Position numbers and translations under genes: made by a program. The notes beneath the pieces were generated by a model. It had not been told where the DNA came from. It searched no databases and worked only from the letters and a program-made list of their open reading frames with translations. Shown here piece after piece: positions 23,841 through 33,100 of a stretch of 34,961 nucleotides of DNA. The DNA comes from DASWJS01 sp036397035 (GTDB lineage: Bacteria; Actinomycetota; AC-67), in the NCBI GenBank assembly GCA_036397035.1, contig DASWJS010000011.1:1-34961 (forward strand). The letters are read 5' to 3'. Numbering within the stretch: position 1 is the first letter of the stretch; every line of letters begins with the position of its first letter.

Positions 23841-26360
23841 GTGGCTGGTCCCGAGCACACGACGATCCGGCGCGCGCTGCGCCGCGCCGAGGACGGCAAG
23901 ACGCTCTCGGCCGGTGAAGCCGAGGCGCTGCTAGCGGCGAGCGGCGCGGACCTGGAGCGGCTGACGGCGATCGCGCGGACCGTTCGCGACGGCGGCCCGC
24001 GCGCCGGCGTCGCGAGCTACTCGCGCAAGGTCTTCATCCCGCTGACGCGCCTGTGCCGCGATCGCTGCGGCTACTGCACCTTCGCCACCACGCCCGACCG
24101 CGTGGAGGCGCCGTACCTGTCGATCGAGCAGGTCCTCGAGATCGCGCGGCGGGGGCAGGGCGCCGGCTGCAAGGAAGCCCTCTTCACGCTGGGGGACCGG
24201 CCCGAGGCCCGCTGGCCCGAAGCGCGCGCCTGGCTCGCCGATCGCGGGTACGCGAGCACGCTGGACTACGTGCGGGCGGCCGCGATCGCCGTCATCGAGC
24301 AGACCGGGCTGCTCCCGCACCTGAACCCGGGCGTGATGAGCTACGAAGAGCTGGCGCGCCTCAAGCCGGTCGCGCCGAGCATGGGCCTGATGCTGGAGAC
24401 GACCTCCGAGCGTCTGTTCGCGACGCCGGGCGAAGCGCACTACGGCTCGGTCGACAAGGCGCCCGCGGTGCGCCTGCGCACGATCGAGGACGCCGGCCGA
24501 TTGGCCATCCCGTTCACGACCGGGATCCTGATCGGGATCGGCGAGACGCTCGCCGAGCGCGTCGAGTCGATCCTGGCGCTGCGCCGGCTCGCGCGCGCGT
24601 ACGGGCACATTCAGGAAGTCATCGTCCAGAACTTCGTCGCCAAGCCGGACACCGCCATGGCCGGCGCGCCCGACGCGGCGCACGATGACTACCTGGCGAC
24701 GATCGCGCTGACGCGCGTGCTGCTGGGCGCGAACCTCACCGTGCAGGCGCCGCCGAACCTGTCCGATCATCGCTTCGGCGATCTGCTCGACGCCGGCATC
24801 GACGACTGGGGCGGCGTGTCGCCGGTCACGCCCGATCACGTGAACCCCGAGAAGCCCTGGCCGCAGATCGAGCGCCTCCGCGCAGAGACTGAGGCGCGCG
24901 GTCTCACGCTGCGCGAGCGGCTCACGATCTATCCGTCCTATGCGCTGCGGCCCGATCCCTGGATCGACGGGCGGATGCGCGCGCCGGTCGTCGCGCTGGC
25001 GGCCGAGGACGGGTATGCGCGCGCATCCGCCCGGGCCGAGCCCGTGGCATGGCAAGCCCCCGACCTCGTCTTCGAAGCGCCGAGCGGGGCGGGGATTCGC
25101 GCCGTCGAAGACGCCGGGCAGGCGACGGCCGCGCTCGCCCGCGCGCTGCGCGAGGATACCGACATGGTCCACGGCAACTGGGACGCGCTGGAGGTGGGTG
25201 CGAGCACGGCGTGGGCCGCGCGCCCCGCGCCGAACCCCGCGGAGGTCAACGCGGCACTCGGGCGCGCCGAGTCGCGCAGGCCACTCTCCGACGCCGACGC
25301 GCTCACGCTGTTCTCCGCGAGCGGCGACGCGCTCGCGCGGCTCTGCCGGATCGCCGACGAGGTCCGGCGCGAGGCGGTCGGCGACGTCGTGACCTACGTC
25401 GTCAACCGCAACATCAACTTCACCAACGTCTGCTACGTCGGGTGCCGGTTCTGTGCGTTCGCGCAGCGGCGCGACGATCCGGACGCATACTTCCTGACCA
25501 ACGAGGACGTGGCGAACCGCGCGGAGGAAGCGTGGGCGATCGGCGCCACCGAGGTGTGCATCCAGGGCGGCATCCATCCCGACCTTCCCGGCGACTACTA
25601 CTTCGACATCCTGCGCGCGATCAAGGCGCGCGTGCCTGCGATGCACGTCCACGCGTTCAGCCCGATGGAGGTGCTGAACGGCGCGACGCGCATGGGCATC
25701 TCCTTCGCCGAATGGCTCGCGCGCGCGAAAGATGCCGGGCTCGGCTCGACGCCGGGGACCGCGGCGGAGATCCTCGACGACGAGGTGCGCTGGGTGCTGA
25801 CCAAGGGCAAGCTCCCGGCCGACACCTGGGAGGAGATCGTGCGCATCGCGCACGGGCTCGGCATCCGCTCGACCGCGACGATCATGTACGGCCACGTCGA
25901 CGCGCCGCCGCACTGGGTGGCGCACCTGCGCCGCATTCGCCGCATCCAGCAGGACACCGGTGGGTTCACCGAGTTCGTGCCGCTGCCGTTCGTGCACCAG
26001 AACGCGCCGATCTATCTGGCGGGCAAGGCGCGGCCCGGCGCGACGCTCGACGAAAACCTTCGCATGCACGCGATCGCGCGCCTGCTGCTGGCGGGCGCGA
26101 TCGACAACGTGCAGGTGTCGTGGGTGAAGCTCGGCATGGAGGGCGCGAAGGCGATGCTGAACGCCGGCTGCAACGACCTCGGCGGCACGCTGATGGAGGA
26201 GACGATCAGCCGCATGGCCGGCGCGTCCCACGGGATCCGGCGCGAGCCCGAGGAGTTCCACGAGGCCATCCGCGCGATCGGGCGAACGCCCGCCGTACGC
26301 ACGACGCTCTACGACGACGTGCGCATCGTCGATGGACGAGAGGTGGCGAGCCATGGCTGA
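23841..26360 (+). CDS. fbiC: Fo synthase, fused CofG-CofH (7,8-didemethyl-8-hydroxy-5-deazariboflavin synthase)
   Basis: An 839-residue double radical-SAM enzyme making the F420 chromophore Fo from tyrosine and a ribityl-diaminouracil. The N-terminal CofG half (about 1-390) has its cluster motif Cys72-x3-Cys76-x2-Cys79 (CRDRCGYC). The C-terminal CofH half (about 470-839) has Cys531-x3-Cys535-x2-Cys538 (CYVGCRFC). Other markers are HLNPGVMSYEELARLK, QAPPNLSDHRFGDLLDAGIDDWGG and, near the end, GGTLMEETISRMAGA. The fused form is typical of actinobacteria. Supply of Fo connects it to cofD-cofE nearby. Its last 8 bases overlap the next gene, so the coiled-coil protein is made from the same message. 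Confidence 0.96.
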   Translation: MAGPEHTTIRRALRRAEDGKTLSAGEAEALLAASGADLERLTAIARTVRDGGPRAGVASYSRKVFIPLTRLCRDRCGYCTFATTPDRVEAPYLSIEQVLEIARRGQGAGCKEALFTLGDRPEARWPEARAWLADRGYASTLDYVRAAAIAVIEQTGLLPHLNPGVMSYEELARLKPVAPSMGLMLETTSERLFATPGEAHYGSVDKAPAVRLRTIEDAGRLAIPFTTGILIGIGETLAERVESILALRRLARAYGHIQEVIVQNFVAKPDTAMAGAPDAAHDDYLATIALTRVLLGANLTVQAPPNLSDHRFGDLLDAGIDDWGGVSPVTPDHVNPEKPWPQIERLRAETEARGLTLRERLTIYPSYALRPDPWIDGRMRAPVVALAAEDGYARASARAEPVAWQAPDLVFEAPSGAGIRAVEDAGQATAALARALREDTDMVHGNWDALEVGASTAWAARPAPNPAEVNAALGRAESRRPLSDADALTLFSASGDALARLCRIADEVRREAVGDVVTYVVNRNINFTNVCYVGCRFCAFAQRRDDPDAYFLTNEDVANRAEEAWAIGATEVCIQGGIHPDLPGDYYFDILRAIKARVPAMHVHAFSPMEVLNGATRMGISFAEWLARAKDAGLGSTPGTAAEILDDEVRWVLTKGKLPADTWEEIVRIAHGLGIRSTATIMYGHVDAPPHWVAHLRRIRRIQQDTGGFTEFVPLPFVHQNAPIYLAGKARPGATLDENLRMHAIARLLLAGAIDNVQVSWVKLGMEGAKAMLNAGCNDLGGTLMEETISRMAGASHGIRREPEEFHEAIRAIGRTPAVRTTLYDDVRIVDGREVASHG

Positions 26361-28677
26361 CGATCCGACTGAGGAGCACCTCGAAGAGCACTTCGGCGGC
26401 TGGGCCGACCGGATCGACAAGCTCGTCGGCGGCTCGACCATCGAGCAGGTGCGCGCGATGACCGCCGAAATGATGGGCGCGCTCGAGCGCCTGGCCGGCG
26501 AGGTCGCCCGCCAGGGGGACGCGATCGCGGAGATCGGCTCGGCGCAAGGGTCGGCGCCGGCCGCCGGCGGCGGGCTCGAGCGCGCGATCACCGACCTGAC
26601 CGCAACGCTCAGCGCCGAGATGGCCTCGATCGTGGGCGAGCGAGCCGACGACGAGCGCCGCCGCTCCGACGCGCTCGGCCTTCGCCTGACGAACCTGTCG
26701 ATGACGATCACGCAGGCGCTCGACTCGCTGCGGGACCAGGCCAAAGCCATCAGCCAGCGCGCCGAGGCGCTGACGGGTGAGAGCGCGGGGACGACACGGC
26801 TCGTCCAGGACGAGCTGCAGTCGCTCGCGCCGGCGCTCGCGCAGCAGGTGGACCAGCGCATGAGCGGGTTGCGCGAGCAGGTCGCCGAGCAGCTCGACTT
26901 GGTGCGCTCGGACGTGGCGTCGGTGGTCGACGGGCTCGCCCGAACGCGCGCCGCGCTGCTCGACGAAGTCCGCGCCGGAACCGCGCCCGGGCCCGACGCC
27001 GACGCGCTTGCATCGGCGGTTGGGACGGTGGCGACCGAGCTGCGCGCCGAGCTGGCGTCCGTCGCGACGGAGCTGCGCGAGGAGCTTGGCCGGCAGTCGG
27101 ACGGTATCCACGCCGACTTGGAATACCGAACGCAGGAGCTTCGAAGCGCGCCGACCGGCGCGATCGAGGCGGCCGTCGAACGGCTTCGTGAAGGACTCGA
27201 CGGGCTTCGCGAAGGGATCGGCGCGCTGCTCGAACGTCCCGCCGACGCGGCGGAGACGATTCGCCCCGAGCTGTCGGCGATCGCGGGCCTTATCGAGGTC
27301 CGGCTGGGTGAGGCGATCGAAGGAATCGCGCCCGCCATCGAGGACAAGATCCTGCCCGCGGTCGGCGACGGGCTCGGCCGCGTGCCGGACGCCGTGCGAG
27401 ACGCCGTTCGAGAGGGCGTTGCCGGACTGCGGGCCCTCCCGGACGAGGTCTCGAGCCGGCTCGCCGGACTGGGCGAGCTGAAGGAGGACGTCGGGTCGCT
27501 CGCGCAGGTGGTCTCCACCATCGGGAACGCGGTTCGCGGGCTCGGCGAACGAGCGGCGGCTGGCGACGAGCGAGCCGAGCGCATCGCGACGGGCGTCCAG
27601 GGGTTGCCCGAAGCCGTGGAGCGGATCGCGGACGACGTTCGGAGCTTGCCGGAGGCGATCAGTCCGGCGGCGGCCGCGGCCGTCACCGCGGCGACCGCGA
27701 CCGTGACCGATCGGCTCGCCGCCGTGGAAGAAGCAGTCGGCCGGATGATCGTCGACGTGCGCGACGTGCTGTCCACCAGCGCGAGCGCCTCCCGTCAGGC
27801 GTTCGCCGGCTACGTCGATTCGGTGCGGGACCACGCGGGGCGGATCGACGGGATCGTCGGAGAGATCGGCGGCTCGGTCGCGGCTCTGGCGGAGCAAACG
27901 TCCGGCGCCTTGCGCCCGTTGGCCGAGCAGATCGAAGAGCGACTGTCCTCCGCCGCGGACGAGCGCAGCGCGATGGCGGAGCGTCTCGAGTCCCTGACGT
28001 CGGGCTTGAGCGAGCTGTGGGACCGGGTCGGATCGATCGAGACCCTGACCGCCGGTGTGGGGTCGTCGGTCACCGAGGCGATCGACCGCGTCGGGAACGC
28101 GGCGTTCACCGCGGCGCAACAACGCGGTCTCGACGTCCAAGAGCTTGCCGTCGCAATGAGCGGACGCATCGACGAGCTGGAGGGCCGGCTCGCCGGCGCG
28201 ATGAACCTGATCCGCCAGCGCGACGACGTGTTCGCCCGCACGCTGATGGATCTGGCCGAGCTGCTCCCACGGAACCTGCGCCGCGGGCTGGGGGAGCGGC
28301 TCGTACCGTGGCGGAAGCGTCAGAAGGAGCAGCCGCCGCCGATCGCCGAGCAACCCGTACGCGAGCCCGAGCCCGCCCCGATTCCCGAACCCGCCTCGGT
28401 TCCCGAGCCCGAGGCCCCGGCCGAGCCCGCGCCTGCGCCCGCAGCGAAGAACCGGACGCCCAAGCGGACGACTGCGCGCAAACCCGCCGCGAAGAAGGCC
28501 GCGCCCAAGAAGCCCGCCGCGACGACGAAGGCCGCGCGGAAGAAGGCGACCCCGGCGAGCGCGACGGCGCGCAAGAAGTCGCAACCCAGGAAGACGACCG
28601 CGAAACGGGCTCCCACCTCGAAAGAGACGCCCCGTGCACAGGAACCTCCGTCGAGCAGCGAGTCTTCCGGCGAGTAG
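26353..28677 (+). CDS. Long coiled-coil protein with proline-rich linker and histone-H1-like tail
   Basis: A 774-residue protein I cannot assign to a named family. Residues about 1-660 are almost wholly helical, with heptad-like repeats (ELRAELASVATELREELGR, VERLREGLDGLREGIGALL, VPDAVRDAVREGVAGLRAL), Ala/Glu/Arg rich, no Cys and no membrane helix. Around residue 664 begins a Pro-Glu-Ala linker (EPEPAPIPEPASVPEPEAP), then a Lys/Ala/Pro tail (TARKPAAKKAAPKKPAATTK) like histone H1 or HU-type extensions, ending in an acidic/serine segment. This points to a large rod able to bind nucleic acid. The start ATG 26353 overlaps the fbiC stop by 8 bp with GAGGTGG upstream; ATG 26332 is an alternative. 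Confidence 0.85.
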   Translation: MADDPTEEHLEEHFGGWADRIDKLVGGSTIEQVRAMTAEMMGALERLAGEVARQGDAIAEIGSAQGSAPAAGGGLERAITDLTATLSAEMASIVGERADDERRRSDALGLRLTNLSMTITQALDSLRDQAKAISQRAEALTGESAGTTRLVQDELQSLAPALAQQVDQRMSGLREQVAEQLDLVRSDVASVVDGLARTRAALLDEVRAGTAPGPDADALASAVGTVATELRAELASVATELREELGRQSDGIHADLEYRTQELRSAPTGAIEAAVERLREGLDGLREGIGALLERPADAAETIRPELSAIAGLIEVRLGEAIEGIAPAIEDKILPAVGDGLGRVPDAVRDAVREGVAGLRALPDEVSSRLAGLGELKEDVGSLAQVVSTIGNAVRGLGERAAAGDERAERIATGVQGLPEAVERIADDVRSLPEAISPAAAAAVTAATATVTDRLAAVEEAVGRMIVDVRDVLSTSASASRQAFAGYVDSVRDHAGRIDGIVGEIGGSVAALAEQTSGALRPLAEQIEERLSSAADERSAMAERLESLTSGLSELWDRVGSIETLTAGVGSSVTEAIDRVGNAAFTAAQQRGLDVQELAVAMSGRIDELEGRLAGAMNLIRQRDDVFARTLMDLAELLPRNLRRGLGERLVPWRKRQKEQPPPIAEQPVREPEPAPIPEPASVPEPEAPAEPAPAPAAKNRTPKRTTARKPAAKKAAPKKPAATTKAARKKATPASATARKKSQPRKTTAKRAPTSKETPRAQEPPSSSESSGE

Positions 28678-28783
28678 CCCGTTCGCCCTACACCGAATCC
28701 ATCACGCCTAGGCATCGGGTGGGGTCTTCCACTGCCGAGACTTAGAGAGCAACAGCGCGCGAGCGCAACCCTCTCTCCCCCCA

Positions 28784-28818
28784 AGCGATCAGCGGGTCAT
28801 CGGACCCGCTGATTCGCT
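28784..28818 (+). terminator. Stem-loop between the coiled-coil gene and whiB
   Basis: Perfect 11 bp arms ATCAGCGGGTC (28788-28798) and GACCCGCTGAT (28803-28813) close on a 4-base loop ATCG. Four more pairs (AGCG with CGCT) extend the stem across a one-base T bulge. There is no T-tract, so it is a Rho-independent-like terminator of the GC-rich actinobacterial kind or a message-stabilising end. It lies 54 bases before the whiB -35. Confidence 0.55.
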
Positions 28819-28871
28819 ATTCGGCATGTAGTCATTTGCCCACTTTGCGTGGTCAATGGCGAAAGTTCTTC

Positions 28872-28899
28872 TTGACGCGGGCGCCGCCCGGCCTAGAAT
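28872..28899 (+). promoter_or_regulatory. Strong promoter of whiB
   Basis: TTGACG (28872-28877) and TAGAAT (28894-28899) are separated by 16 bp, close to the housekeeping sigma consensus and the best promoter in the window. The predicted start near 28906 gives a leader of about 45 bases. Confidence 0.65.
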
Positions 28900-28918
28900 T
28901 ACAGCAGCGTAATTACAG
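28897..28918 (+). repeat. Repeated AATTACAG octamer at the whiB transcription start
   Basis: AATTACAG occurs at 28897-28904 and again at 28911-28918, a 14-base period. The second copy lies in the palindrome GTAATTAC (28909-28916). These AT-rich bases stand out in a GC-rich region and overlap the -10 and start site, so a repressor or autoregulatory site is plausible. Confidence 0.45.
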
Positions 28919-28950
28919 TTGTCGTATTCAGCCGCGCCAAGGGGGAGACG

Positions 28951-29208
28951 GTGCAGCAGTTCGAGGAGTTCCAGTTGCTCGAAGACGAGCGACTGCCGTG
29001 GCACGAAGACGCGTTGTGCGCGTACGTCGATCCCGACGTCTTCTTCCCCGAGAAGGGCGGCTCGTCCCGAGAGGCCAAGCGGATCTGCAGCCAGTGCACC
29101 GTGCAGGAGGAGTGCCTGGAGTACGCGCTCGAAAACGACGAGCGCTTCGGCATCTGGGGCGGCCTCTCCGAGCGGGAGCGGCGCCGCCTGAAGCGGATCG
29201 CCTCCTGA
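28951..29208 (+). CDS. WhiB-family iron-sulfur transcription factor
   Basis: An 85-residue Wbl protein. The four cluster-binding cysteines are Cys23 (DALCAY), Cys46 and Cys49 (RICSQC) and Cys55 (EECLEYAL). The GIWGG turn (67-71) and the basic end RERRRLKRIAS form the DNA- and sigma-contacting part. Wbl proteins bind a [4Fe-4S] cluster and region 4 of the main sigma factor to steer promoters; WhiB2/WhmD members govern septation. The location beside F420 genes and a glycosyltransferase matches mycobacterial whiB2, so a WhiB2-like role is the best guess. The GTG start has GGGGGAG 5 bases upstream. It is followed 34 bp later by the histone-like gene. Confidence 0.95.
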   Translation: MQQFEEFQLLEDERLPWHEDALCAYVDPDVFFPEKGGSSREAKRICSQCTVQEECLEYALENDERFGIWGGLSERERRRLKRIAS

Positions 29209-29242
29209 GGACCCGTCTAGACGTGGAGAGGGGGTGACACCC

Positions 29243-29650
29243 ATGCCACCAAAGAAACGCAGGGCGACGGCCAAGCGCGCAACGAAGCGCGCTCCGGCTC
29301 GCAAGCCTGCGCGGCGGAAGGCCGCGGCGAAGGCGGCACCAAAGCGCAAGGCAGCAGCCAAGCGCAAGGCGCCGGCTCGCCGGAAGGCAACCAAGCGCAC
29401 GGCGACCGCCCGCAAGGCTGCCAAGCGCAAGCCGGCAAAGCGGAAGGCGACGGCCCGCAAGGCCGCACCGAAGCGCAAGCCGGCGAAGCGGAAGGCGACG
29501 GCCCGCAAGGCGAAGGCCGCTCCCAAGCGGAAGCCGGCCGCTCGCCGGAAGACCGCCCGCAAGCGGACGACCGCCGCGCGCAAGCCGGCGGCCCGCACGC
29601 GAAAGGCGGCTACACGTCGCGCTCCCGCACGCCGCAAAGCGCGACGCTAG
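29243..29650 (+). CDS. Small histone-H1-like Lys/Arg/Ala-rich protein
   Basis: A 135-residue protein made almost only of Lys, Arg, Ala, Pro and Thr (MPPKKRRATAKRATKRAPAR at the start). It has no acidic or aromatic residues and so is expected to be disordered and to coat DNA or RNA, like bacterial H1/HC1-type proteins or the tails of mycobacterial HupB. The middle is built of repeats KRKPAKRKATARKA. The start is ATG 29243, 9 bases after GGAGAGGGGG; GTG 29234 would add three residues. It is probably co-transcribed with whiB from the strong promoter. Low-complexity composition means homology cannot be claimed, only resemblance. Confidence 0.8.
   Translation: MPPKKRRATAKRATKRAPARKPARRKAAAKAAPKRKAAAKRKAPARRKATKRTATARKAAKRKPAKRKATARKAAPKRKPAKRKATARKAKAAPKRKPAARRKTARKRTTAARKPAARTRKAATRRAPARRKARR
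29423..29518 (+). repeat. Two tandem 48-bp repeats inside the histone-like gene
   Basis: Units at 29423-29470 and 29471-29518 each encode KRKPAKRKATARKA plus two residues and differ at only a few bases, mainly third positions and the last codons. This shows growth of the gene by in-frame duplication. Confidence 0.6.
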
Positions 29651-29666
29651 CCGGGCTGGTGACCAG

Positions 29667-29703
29667 CGAGGCCTTGCCATCCGGGCAGGGCCTCGTGCTT
29701 TCC
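29667..29703. terminator. Bidirectional terminator between histone-like gene and convergent membrane-protein gene
   Basis: CGAGGCCTTGCC (29667-29678) and GGCAGGGCCTCG (29684-29695) pair over 12 positions with one G-T, around a 5-base loop, followed by TGCTTTCC. It lies between two convergent stops (29650 and 29705) and can serve both strands. Confidence 0.65.
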
Positions 29704-29704
29704 C

Positions 29705-30118
29705 TCACCGCAGCGAGTCGACCCAGTCGTCGGGCACGGCGGGGTTGTCGAACCCGCCCGGCGGGTGTGGTCCCTGTTCGGGGTGCAGGCAGAACCGATC
29801 GTGTTGCGAGCAATAGGACCGGGTCTGGTAGCGCCCGTACCGCACCATCTCCTGCGCGGCCGTCTGGCGCTCCCATTCTTTCTGGCGGGCGAGCCGGAGC
29901 GCCGCGGCGATCGCTTCGTCGCTGTGCTCGCCGGTCAACTGCTTCGCTGAGAGACCGAGTCCGGCGGTGCGATGGTCGATCGGGGTCAAGCCCGCGCGCC
30001 GTCGCCGCCGGTTCACGTTCCGATACCGCAGCAACCACACGAACACGCCTGCGTTGATCGCCAGGATCAGCGCCGCCGCGACCAGGTCGCTCGCCGAGGT
30101 GGGGTCCACGAGTCGCAC
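29705..30118 (-). CDS. Small single-pass membrane protein of unknown function
   Basis: A 137-residue protein. Residues 10-30 (DLVAAALILAINAGVFVWLL) form one transmembrane helix followed by a strongly basic stop-transfer patch (NRRRRRAG). The C-terminal domain is soluble and Gln/Arg rich, with two cysteines in RSYCSQHDRFCLHPE, possibly a Cys/His metal site. I do not recognise the family. The GTG start is at 30118, with no clear Shine-Dalgarno; TAGGAT directly upstream may be a -10 close to a leaderless start. It is divergent from the large glycosyltransferase gene 61 bp away. Confidence 0.65.
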   Translation of the reverse strand: MRLVDPTSASDLVAAALILAINAGVFVWLLRYRNVNRRRRRAGLTPIDHRTAGLGLSAKQLTGEHSDEAIAAALRLARQKEWERQTAAQEMVRYGRYQTRSYCSQHDRFCLHPEQGPHPPGGFDNPAVPDDWVDSLR

Positions 30119-30179
30119 ATCCTACGGGCGCGCTCGCTTCTGGCGACGCCGATTTGCCGTTGCTACGCTCGCGCGGCTC

Positions 30180-33100
30180 ATGGCGCTGCCGGAGAATCCC
30201 GCCGTCGTCGTTCTGCTCGTCGTAACGGACGGCGGAGCGTGGCTTCCGGCGGTCCTGGCGGGGCTCCGCGCGCAGGACTACCGGCCGCTCGAGGTGGTCG
30301 CGGTCGACAACGCCTCGCAGGACGGCAGCGGCGCGCTGCTCGTCAAGACGCTGGGCCGCGGGCGCGTGACGAGGCTGCAGACGCGCGCGGGGTACGGGCG
30401 GGCGCTGGACGTCGCGCTCCAGGCGGCCAGCGAGCGCGCGATCCGCGGCGACGCCTACCTGATCCTGCACGACGACGCGGAGCTGGGCGAGGGCGCCGTG
30501 TCGCTGATGGTCGGGGCGCTCGGCGGGCGCGGCGTCGGGATCGTCGGCGCCAAGCTCCTGGAGTGGGACAACCCCGACGTGCTGCAGGACATCGGCCGGA
30601 CGACGGACCGCTACGGCCGGAGCGTCTCGGCCGTCGAGCGCGACGAGATCGACCAGGGACAGCACGCCGGCACGCGCGAAGTCCTGTACGCCACCAGCGC
30701 CGCCCTGCTGGTCGCGCGCGACGTCATCGAAAGGGTGGGCCTGTTCGATCCGAGGTACGTCGCGCTCCGCGACGACCTGGACCTGTGCTGGCGCGCGCGG
30801 CTCGTGGGCTATCGAACGGTCGTGGCCGCCGACGCCGGCGTGCGCCACGTCGCCGCGCTCAGCCGCGACCTGCGCGACACGCCGGTGCGCCGGAACGTGC
30901 GCTACTACGGCGACCGCAACCTGATCGCCACGTTGATCAAGAACTACAGCCGCTGGGCGATCGCCTTCGTCGCGCCGGTGACGCTGGTGCTCAGCCTGGG
31001 CAACGCGATCCTGTACCTGGCGCGCGGCCGAAGGCGCAGCGCCGCCCAGGTGCTCGACGCGATCCGCTGGAACATGGTGCACCTGCCCTCGACCTTGCGG
31101 GCTCGCGCGCGCATCCAGCGCATCAGGACCGTCGGCGACCGGCACGTCACGCGGCTGATGCACCACGGGGCGAGCCGCGTCCGCACGATTGTCGAGCAGG
31201 CGGCCGAGCGCGTCATGGGAGAGGTCGAGGAAGGCGAGGAGGACGACGTCTACGTCGAGCCCCCGGGGCTGCTCGCGCGGATCAGGCGGCACCCGGCCGG
31301 GCTCGCGATCACCCTGACGATCGTCGTGGCGATCCTCGGCGCGCGGCCGCTGTTCGTCACCGGTCAGGTCGCGGGACTGGACTTCGCGCCCTTTCCGAGC
31401 GCCAGCGGTTTCTTCGAGACCTTCGCCTCGGGGTGGCGCGGGGGCGGCTTGGGCGCGGGCCCGGCGACGCCGGGGATGGTGTTGCTGGGGATCCTGACGG
31501 CGCTGTGCTGGGGCAGCGGGTGGCTCGCGCAGCGCGTGTTGCTGTTCGGCCTGCCGGTGCTGGGCGCCGTCGCCATGTACCGGATGGCGCGCGCGCTCGG
31601 CTTGGAGCCGGCCGGCCGCCGCCTCGCGGTCCTGATCTACGCGACCTCGCCGCTGCTGATGGGCACCTTCGGCGCCGGGCGCCTTCCCGACCTCGTGCTC
31701 GTGTGCGCGGCGCCGTTGCTGGTGATGCCGCTGCTGCGCGCCGGCGGGTTGATCGACCGGGGTACGTGGCGCAGCGCGGCGGCGGGCTCGCTCGGGCTCG
31801 CGGTCGCCGCGTCGCTCGCGCCGTGGGCGCTGGTGTTCGTGGCGGGGGTCGCCGGGATCGTCGCGCTGGTGCGAGCGCGCGCCGCGGATGCGGCGCGCGC
31901 GGTCCTGACGCGGGGCGGGATCATGATCGCCACGGCTGTGGCGCTGTTGTTCCCGTGGAGCGGCGAGCTGTTCAAGCCGGGCTCGCCGCTCGGCGGAGGG
32001 GGCGCCGACCGGCACGCCTCGCTGCTGGACCTGCTCGCGCTGTCGCCGGCGGCGGTCCGGCCGATCCCGCTCGTGCTCGCGTTCGGCGCGACGGTTGTCG
32101 CCGTGGCCGGCGTCGTGCGCGGGCGCCCGGACGTTCCGGCGCGAGCCGTCCTCGCCGGGATCGGGCTCGGCGGGCTGGTCATGGCTTGGGCAGTGGCGAT
32201 CGGCGTCCCCGCCATCGCGGCCCGTCCGGCGCTGCCGCTCATCGGCTTCGCGGTCGTGGTCCCCGTCTTCTGCGGCGATGCGCTCGACCGGACGCTCGTC
32301 GCGCTCGGATCGCGAAACTTCGGCGCGACGCACGTCGGGGCGATCGTGCTCGGCCTGCTCGTCGCGGCGCAGGTCGGCGCGACCGCGCTGTGGGTGGGCG
32401 TCGGCTCGCGCCCAGGGCTCGTCGAAGCGCGCGACCTGCTGCCGGCCTCGCTCGCACAGGAGGCCCGAACGACCGGCGACTTCCGGATCGTGTGGCTGTC
32501 GGGCTCGGCCGGCTCGCCGCGCGCGGCGCTCACCGGCCCCTCGGGTTCGAGCATGACCGACTACCTGCCGCGCACCGGCGGCGAGGGCACCGACCTGCTC
32601 AAGCTCGCGGTCGCAACGATCACCACGCGCTCGTCCACCTCGGCGGGCCGGATCCTGGCGGCGCTGGGCGTGCGCTACGTCGTCGTCCGTCCGGACGGCG
32701 ACGGCTCGCTGACCTCCGCGCTGGACCGGCAAGCCGACCTCGCCTTCCTGCAGCGCCTCCGCGGAACCGTCGTCTACCGCAACGAGGCGGGGATGGGCGT
32801 GGCGGCCCCGGTCAGCTCGCCCGGGTGGATCGAGGCGTCGCGAGGCGATGTGGGGTTGCTGCCGATCGCCGAGGCGTCCCCGGCGGCGGGGCCGGGCTTC
32901 CGGCGCCAGGCCGCGGCGGTGCTCCAGGGGGACACCGGCGACGCCGTGACCATCCTTCTGGCCGAGGCCTACTCGGATCGCTGGCGCGCCCTGGCCGGGG
33001 ACCAGGAGGTCGAGCCCGAGCGCTCGTTCGGCTGGGGATCACGGTTCGAGCTTGCCACCGGGACGTCGGCGGTCACGCTGCAATGGCGCGGGCAATGGAT

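Larger units (their letters stand above)
28678..28950. other. Regulatory gap before whiB
   Basis: About 270 bases without a gene. It holds a strong hairpin (28784-28818), a near-consensus promoter (28872-28899), a repeated octamer (28897-28918) and the whiB ribosome site GGGGGAG. Apparent minus-strand reading frames across it are shadows. Confidence 0.6.

Noticed and set aside
23931..27776. A 1281-residue minus-strand open frame across fbiC and the coiled-coil gene
   Set aside because: Low-complexity Ser/Arg/Ala translation, and both plus-strand genes under it are convincing; long antisense frames are expected at this GC.
29234..29650. Tandem repeats in the histone-like gene as a CRISPR or intergenic repeat array
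   Set aside because: The repeats are in frame, adjacent without spacers and encode the Lys/Arg-rich protein.
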